This document shows positions 61,015-64,000 of a stretch of DNA of 64,000 nt, piece after piece. The DNA is from Bdellovibrionales bacterium (GTDB lineage: Bacteria; Bdellovibrionota; Bdellovibrionia; Bdellovibrionales; UBA1609): assembly GCA_027459485.1 (NCBI GenBank), contig DAIDIG010000010.1, positions 1-64,000 on the forward strand. Reading direction: 5' to 3'. Position numbers and translations under genes: made by a program. The notes beneath the pieces were generated by a model. It was not told the DNA's origin. It saw only the letters and a list, made by a program, of their open reading frames with translations, and searched no databases. How positions within the stretch are numbered: position 1 is the stretch's first letter; each line of letters starts with the position of its first letter.

Positions 61015-62391
61015 ATGCGGATGGCACAGATAGATCAATTGTTTAAAATAATGGTCGCTCAAAACGCATCTGACCTGCATCTCAGTGCTGGTTCTCCGCC
61101 GTTTTTGCGTATTCACGGCGAAATGGTCAAACTCGATCACCCCGCGCTTACAAACGAGGGCGTGCAGGCCCTGATATTTGAGATTTTAACCGAAAAGCAG
61201 CGCCGGCTGTTTGTTGAAAATTGGGAGCTCGACTGTTCGTATGCGGTCAACAATTTAGGCCGCTTTCGTTGCAACGTCTTCATGCAGCGCCGGGGGATGG
61301 GCGGAGTGTTCCGCGTGATCCCTGAAAAAATCAAAACACTCGGCGAACTCGGCCTACCCGAAACGCTCAATCGCTTGATCTCGATACCCCGTGGACTCAT
61401 TCTGGTCACCGGGCCCACGGGTTCTGGAAAATCGACGACTTTGGCGGCGATGCTCCACACGATTAACATGACCGAGCGCCAGCACATTCTAACAGTCGAA
61501 GACCCGATCGAATTCGTGCACGAAAACCGTCAGTCGCTGTTCAACCAGCGCGAGGTGAGTTCTCACACGAAATCGTTCGCCAATGCCCTGCGCGCCGCGC
61601 TTCGCGAAGACCCCGACACGATTCTCGTGGGCGAGATGCGCGATCTCGAAACTATTTCACTCGCCATCACGGCGGCTGAGACCGGCCACTTGGTGTTTGG
61701 CACGCTCCACACGAACTCGGCCGCGAAAACAATCGATCGAATTATCGATGCATTCCCTGAGACGCAGCAAGCGCAGATACGAGTCATGCTTTCGGAGTCT
61801 CTGCGTGGAGTGGTGGCACAAACGCTCTTCCCCCGGGCGGATCAACCCGGGCGCGTAGCGGCGATTGAAATTCTCATTAACACATTTGCGTGCGCAAACC
61901 TCATTCGCGAAGGCAAAACGTTTCAAATCCCGTCGATCATGCAAACCAGTATCAGTGATGGCATGATCAGCTTCGAAATGTATCTGAAAAAACTTGTCGA
62001 AGAAGGAAAGGTGTCGAAAGAAAATGCCGACAACTTTCTCGGCAAAAATAACAAAGACAAAGGTTCGCCCCTCGCTTCGGGCTCGTCTCAAGCTGCGGGC
62101 TCTGCACATGGCGGTCCGGCTCGACCGGCGAAAGCTCCACCTGCTCCACCCGTACAAGCGCCTGTAACGGCGACAGGCCGCCCAACCGCTGCGTCTATCG
62201 GCACAGCGACGAGCACGGCGGCAAAGACGGCGGGCGCAGCCCCACGCCCGGCGACTCAAACCGGTCAGCAAAACCCGGCGGCACCGCCTTCAACGGGCGG
62301 AATTACAATTCACTCGGTCGAAGATGAAAAGCCCGCGACCGGCGGACTAAAAGGCTTCGTCTTCGGCGGCGGCGGCAAAAAAGCCGGCTAA
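61015..62391 (+). CDS. pilT: PilT-type pilus retraction ATPase with a long Pro/Ala-rich tail
   Basis: A 458-residue secretion-type ATPase. The core (about 1-345) is PilT: ASDLHLSAGSPPFLRIHGE near 18, Walker A GPTGSGKSTTLAAML near 140, ILVGEMRDLETISLAITAAE (Walker B) and the His box FGTLHTNSAAKTIDRIIDAF. PilT pulls type IV pili back into the cell for twitching. After 345 there is an Ala/Pro/Thr/Gly-rich tail of over 100 residues ending GGLKGFVFGGGGKKAG, absent from standard PilT (about 345). ATG 61015 or 61021 may be the start. Divergent from rng by 14 bases. Confidence 0.93.
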   Translation: MRMAQIDQLFKIMVAQNASDLHLSAGSPPFLRIHGEMVKLDHPALTNEGVQALIFEILTEKQRRLFVENWELDCSYAVNNLGRFRCNVFMQRRGMGGVFRVIPEKIKTLGELGLPETLNRLISIPRGLILVTGPTGSGKSTTLAAMLHTINMTERQHILTVEDPIEFVHENRQSLFNQREVSSHTKSFANALRAALREDPDTILVGEMRDLETISLAITAAETGHLVFGTLHTNSAAKTIDRIIDAFPETQQAQIRVMLSESLRGVVAQTLFPRADQPGRVAAIEILINTFACANLIREGKTFQIPSIMQTSISDGMISFEMYLKKLVEEGKVSKENADNFLGKNNKDKGSPLASGSSQAAGSAHGGPARPAKAPPAPPVQAPVTATGRPTAASIGTATSTAAKTAGAAPRPATQTGQQNPAAPPSTGGITIHSVEDEKPATGGLKGFVFGGGGKKAG

Positions 62392-62463
62392 CCTTCTTCG
62401 GCAATAGCGCCGGAATTCAATTTTCATAACCTTGCGTTAATCGCGGGAGTAAGCGGTTAAAAC

Positions 62464-62910
62464 TCAAAACGACCAATTGTACGCAAAGAGCGGGAAGGAC
62501 GGATGTGCTTGCGCTCGAAGCGCGCCCTCGGATTGCGGCGCCAGTGGATCATTGTACAAGTCGGCGCTGTCTTGATCGAAGGTCTCGTATGGGCGAGTGG
62601 CGGCATTGTAAGTCGTGTAAATCGTGCCGGTTATGATCCCGACTGCGAAACCAAAAGCGATGTTCGAGAGGTGATCTTGTGGCCGGCCATAAAAACTCAG
62701 AGTACTTAACCCCAGCACTCCGCCGGCAAGACCAGAAAAAATAATGATCGCGATTTGTTTACGCGTGCCCGAGAGGTGCGGCCGATCGGGTGACCCGTCT
62801 GCGGCTTGCGCGCCCGAATCGTTTTGAGCCCAAGCGCGACCCGCCAGACTTGTTTGGATCAGACAAACGGCAAAAAGTAAGCTCGCACACGTTTTCATGA
62901 TTTTTCGCAT
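62464..62910 (-). CDS. Small exported protein with two membrane helices
   Basis: A 148-residue protein from ATG 62910 or, more likely, ATG 62898, which overlaps the acyP stop by four bases. A signal sequence (about 1-28, ending GRAWA) is followed by a charged stretch and two glycine-rich hydrophobic helices (about 52-70 and 84-100). The end is aromatic and ends NWSF. No family recognised. Co-transcribed with acyP. Confidence 0.65.
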   Translation of the reverse strand: MRKIMKTCASLLFAVCLIQTSLAGRAWAQNDSGAQAADGSPDRPHLSGTRKQIAIIIFSGLAGGVLGLSTLSFYGRPQDHLSNIAFGFAVGIITGTIYTTYNAATRPYETFDQDSADLYNDPLAPQSEGALRAQAHPSFPLFAYNWSF

Positions 62911-63197
62911 GGTCCCTCGCTGTCTTCTACAATATCAAATTTTTTGAGGCTCTCTTGCAAGCCGATTTTTCGCGCTTCGACGCGATCGACCTTGGCGCGC
63001 GCTGGCCCTTGACCCAACAATTTAGAAAATTTCGCAAGATCCGCACTCGCCCCTTGGGCGAGCGCTTCGACCCGGCCGTCGTGCAAATTGCGCACCCATC
63101 CCACTAACGAGAGTTCATCGGCCCGTGCTTTCGTGAAAAAGCGGTATCCCACCCCTTGAACCCGACCGCTGATAATAAGTTGTTGCGCTTCGACCAT
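62895..63197 (-). CDS. acyP: Acylphosphatase
   Basis: An acylphosphatase of 100 residues from ATG 63197; the open frame continues to 63254 without a ribosome site. The two family signatures are seen: QLIISGRVQGVGYRFFTKAR, with the catalytic Arg, and VGWVRNLHDGRVEALAQG, with the Asn. It hydrolyses acyl-phosphates such as carbamoyl phosphate and 1,3-bisphosphoglycerate. It starts 73 bases from the divergent deoA/pdp gene and overlaps the small membrane-protein gene. Confidence 0.9.
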   Translation of the reverse strand: MVEAQQLIISGRVQGVGYRFFTKARADELSLVGWVRNLHDGRVEALAQGASADLAKFSKLLGQGPARAKVDRVEARKIGLQESLKKFDIVEDSEGPCEKS

Positions 63198-63270
63198 GGT
63201 TTGATGATAGTGGCCGCGGTCACAAAGGTCACGCCCGCGCTTAAATGGCGGCACCTGTAACGGAGATGAA

Positions 63271-64000
63271 ATGTCGTATATACCGGCTGAGCTAATTAAT
63301 AGAAAAAAGCGAGGCGGCCGGCACTCGCCCGAAGAAATCGGCTGGATTATCTCGGCCTTTACTCGCGGTGAATTTAAGGATTACCAAATGGCGGCGTGGG
63401 CCATGGCCGTCTGGTTCAGCGGTATGACCGACGACGAAATCAGCGCGTTGACAATGGCGATGCTTCAATCCGGTTCTCGCTTTGATTTTTCAGGCCTTAA
63501 ATCTGCGCGCGTCGACAAACATAGTACCGGTGGAGTTGGGGATAAGACTTCGCTTATCATCGGCCCGCTTCTTGCGGCGTGCGAAGTTTATATGCCGATG
63601 ATTTCCGGCCGCGGACTCGGGCACACCGGCGGCACGCTTGATAAGCTCGAGTCGATCCCCGGGTTTCGGGTGAATTTAAGTCGCGAAGAATTCGAGTCTC
63701 ACGTCGCCCGGCACTATTTTGCGGTGATGGGGCAAACGGCCGACATTTGCCCGGCTGATAAGAAATTTTATGCCCTTCGCGATGTCACCTCGACTGTCGA
63801 TTCGCTCCCCTTGATTTGCGCGAGCATAATGTCGAAAAAACTCGCCGAAGATTTAACGGCTCAGGTGCTTGATGTGAAATTCGGCTCAGGCGCGCTCATG
63901 AAAACTTTAGATGAGGCACGTCGATTGGCGCGCGCACTTAAATCAATCGGCGAAAAAAGCGGCCTTCGCGTGACGGCGGTCATCACGAGTATGAACCAGC
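63271..64000 (+). CDS. deoA: Pyrimidine/thymidine phosphorylase, 5' part (cut by window end)
   Basis: The first 243 codons of a nucleoside phosphorylase; the frame is open to the end of the window. ATG 63271 has GGAG before it. The pyrimidine-nucleoside phosphorylase signature VDKHSTGGVGDKTSL is at about 82, and SGRGLGHTGGTLDKLESIPG follows. It splits thymidine or other pyrimidine nucleosides with phosphate, for salvage. DeoA and Pdp types cannot be told apart from this part. The truncation is only the window edge. Confidence 0.93.
   Translation, partial: MSYIPAELINRKKRGGRHSPEEIGWIISAFTRGEFKDYQMAAWAMAVWFSGMTDDEISALTMAMLQSGSRFDFSGLKSARVDKHSTGGVGDKTSLIIGPLLAACEVYMPMISGRGLGHTGGTLDKLESIPGFRVNLSREEFESHVARHYFAVMGQTADICPADKKFYALRDVTSTVDSLPLICASIMSKKLAEDLTAQVLDVKFGSGALMKTLDEARRLARALKSIGEKSGLRVTAVITSMNQ

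Noticed and set aside
61657-62271. 204-residue minus-strand open frame
   Set aside because: Antisense to pilT; Arg-rich and without start signals.
63271-64000. Truncated pseudogene
   Set aside because: The frame is intact and simply runs off the window end.

Overview
The window looks like chromosomal core sequence of a Gram-negative, didermic bacterium, most likely a member of the Bdellovibrionota (Bdellovibrio-like) or a near relative. This is an inference from content: full outer-membrane machinery (BamD, LolA, an OmpP1/FadL-like barrel, TonB-like and Tad-like proteins), many exported proteins of unknown family, a sigma-54 activator, FliA-type promoter sequences, type IV pilus PilT, and an unusual concentration of murein enzymes. 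Base composition is near 50-53 percent G+C by eye and uniform. I see no tRNA, rRNA, insertion sequence, prophage or CRISPR array.

Layout. 190-2721 (+): two exported, Gly/Gln/Pro-rich proteins with related tails. 2745-5424 (-): a hypothetical gene, then an AmgK-like sugar kinase and a MurU-like nucleotidyltransferase, downstream of a PocR/GAF-like sigma-54 activator (5789-7339). 7481-13086 (-): uvrA and a class A penicillin-binding protein. 13205-17268 (-): an exported coiled-coil protein and a TadE/G-like protein. 17311-26547: exported proteins, NagZ, a TonB-like protein, a 42-residue basic protein, an outer-membrane barrel, an M23 peptidase, a lipoprotein-like protein behind a FliA-like promoter, and GalU. 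26550-30504 (+): priA, a zinc-ribbon/CFI-box protein and a flavoprotein-like gene. 30523-42227 (+): a long tight run with a structured leader, rpsB-tsf-pyrH-frr-uppS-cdsA-rseP-tsaB, then a MinD/FlhG-like ATPase, a J-domain/RodZ-like protein, rluD, pgeF and two small exported proteins. 42242-48629 (-): an arginine/ornithine-succinyl-pathway-like operon ending in mltG. 48673-53134 (+): SH3/TPR membrane protein, cyclic-nucleotide-binding protein, AI-2E permease, bamD, TPR protein, hpt. 53161-61000 (-): rng, rplU, rpmA, obg, a nadD-rsfS fusion, rlmH, comF-like, lolA, rimO. 61015-64000: pilT, a small membrane protein, acyP and the 5' part of deoA/pdp, cut by the window end.

How the genes work together. 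Envelope building and recycling dominate: NagZ, AmgK and MurU form a plausible anhydro-muropeptide salvage route; PBP1A, MltG, M23 and PgeF make, trim or edit murein; UppS, CdsA, RseP, BamD and LolA serve lipid-carrier, phospholipid, stress-protease and outer-membrane assembly roles. The most testable regulatory idea is a cascade at 5530-7434. A FliA-like promoter lies before the sigma-54 activator. A near-consensus sigma-54 promoter lies before the next operon, which carries amgK and murU. The other notable points are the NadD-RsfS fusion, RseP with three PDZ-like repeats, a J-domain/RodZ-HTH fusion that has lost the HPD motif, an AST-like operon without AstB or AstE but with an M20 protein missing key active-site residues, and a perfect palindrome that carries a start codon on each strand between rng and pilT.
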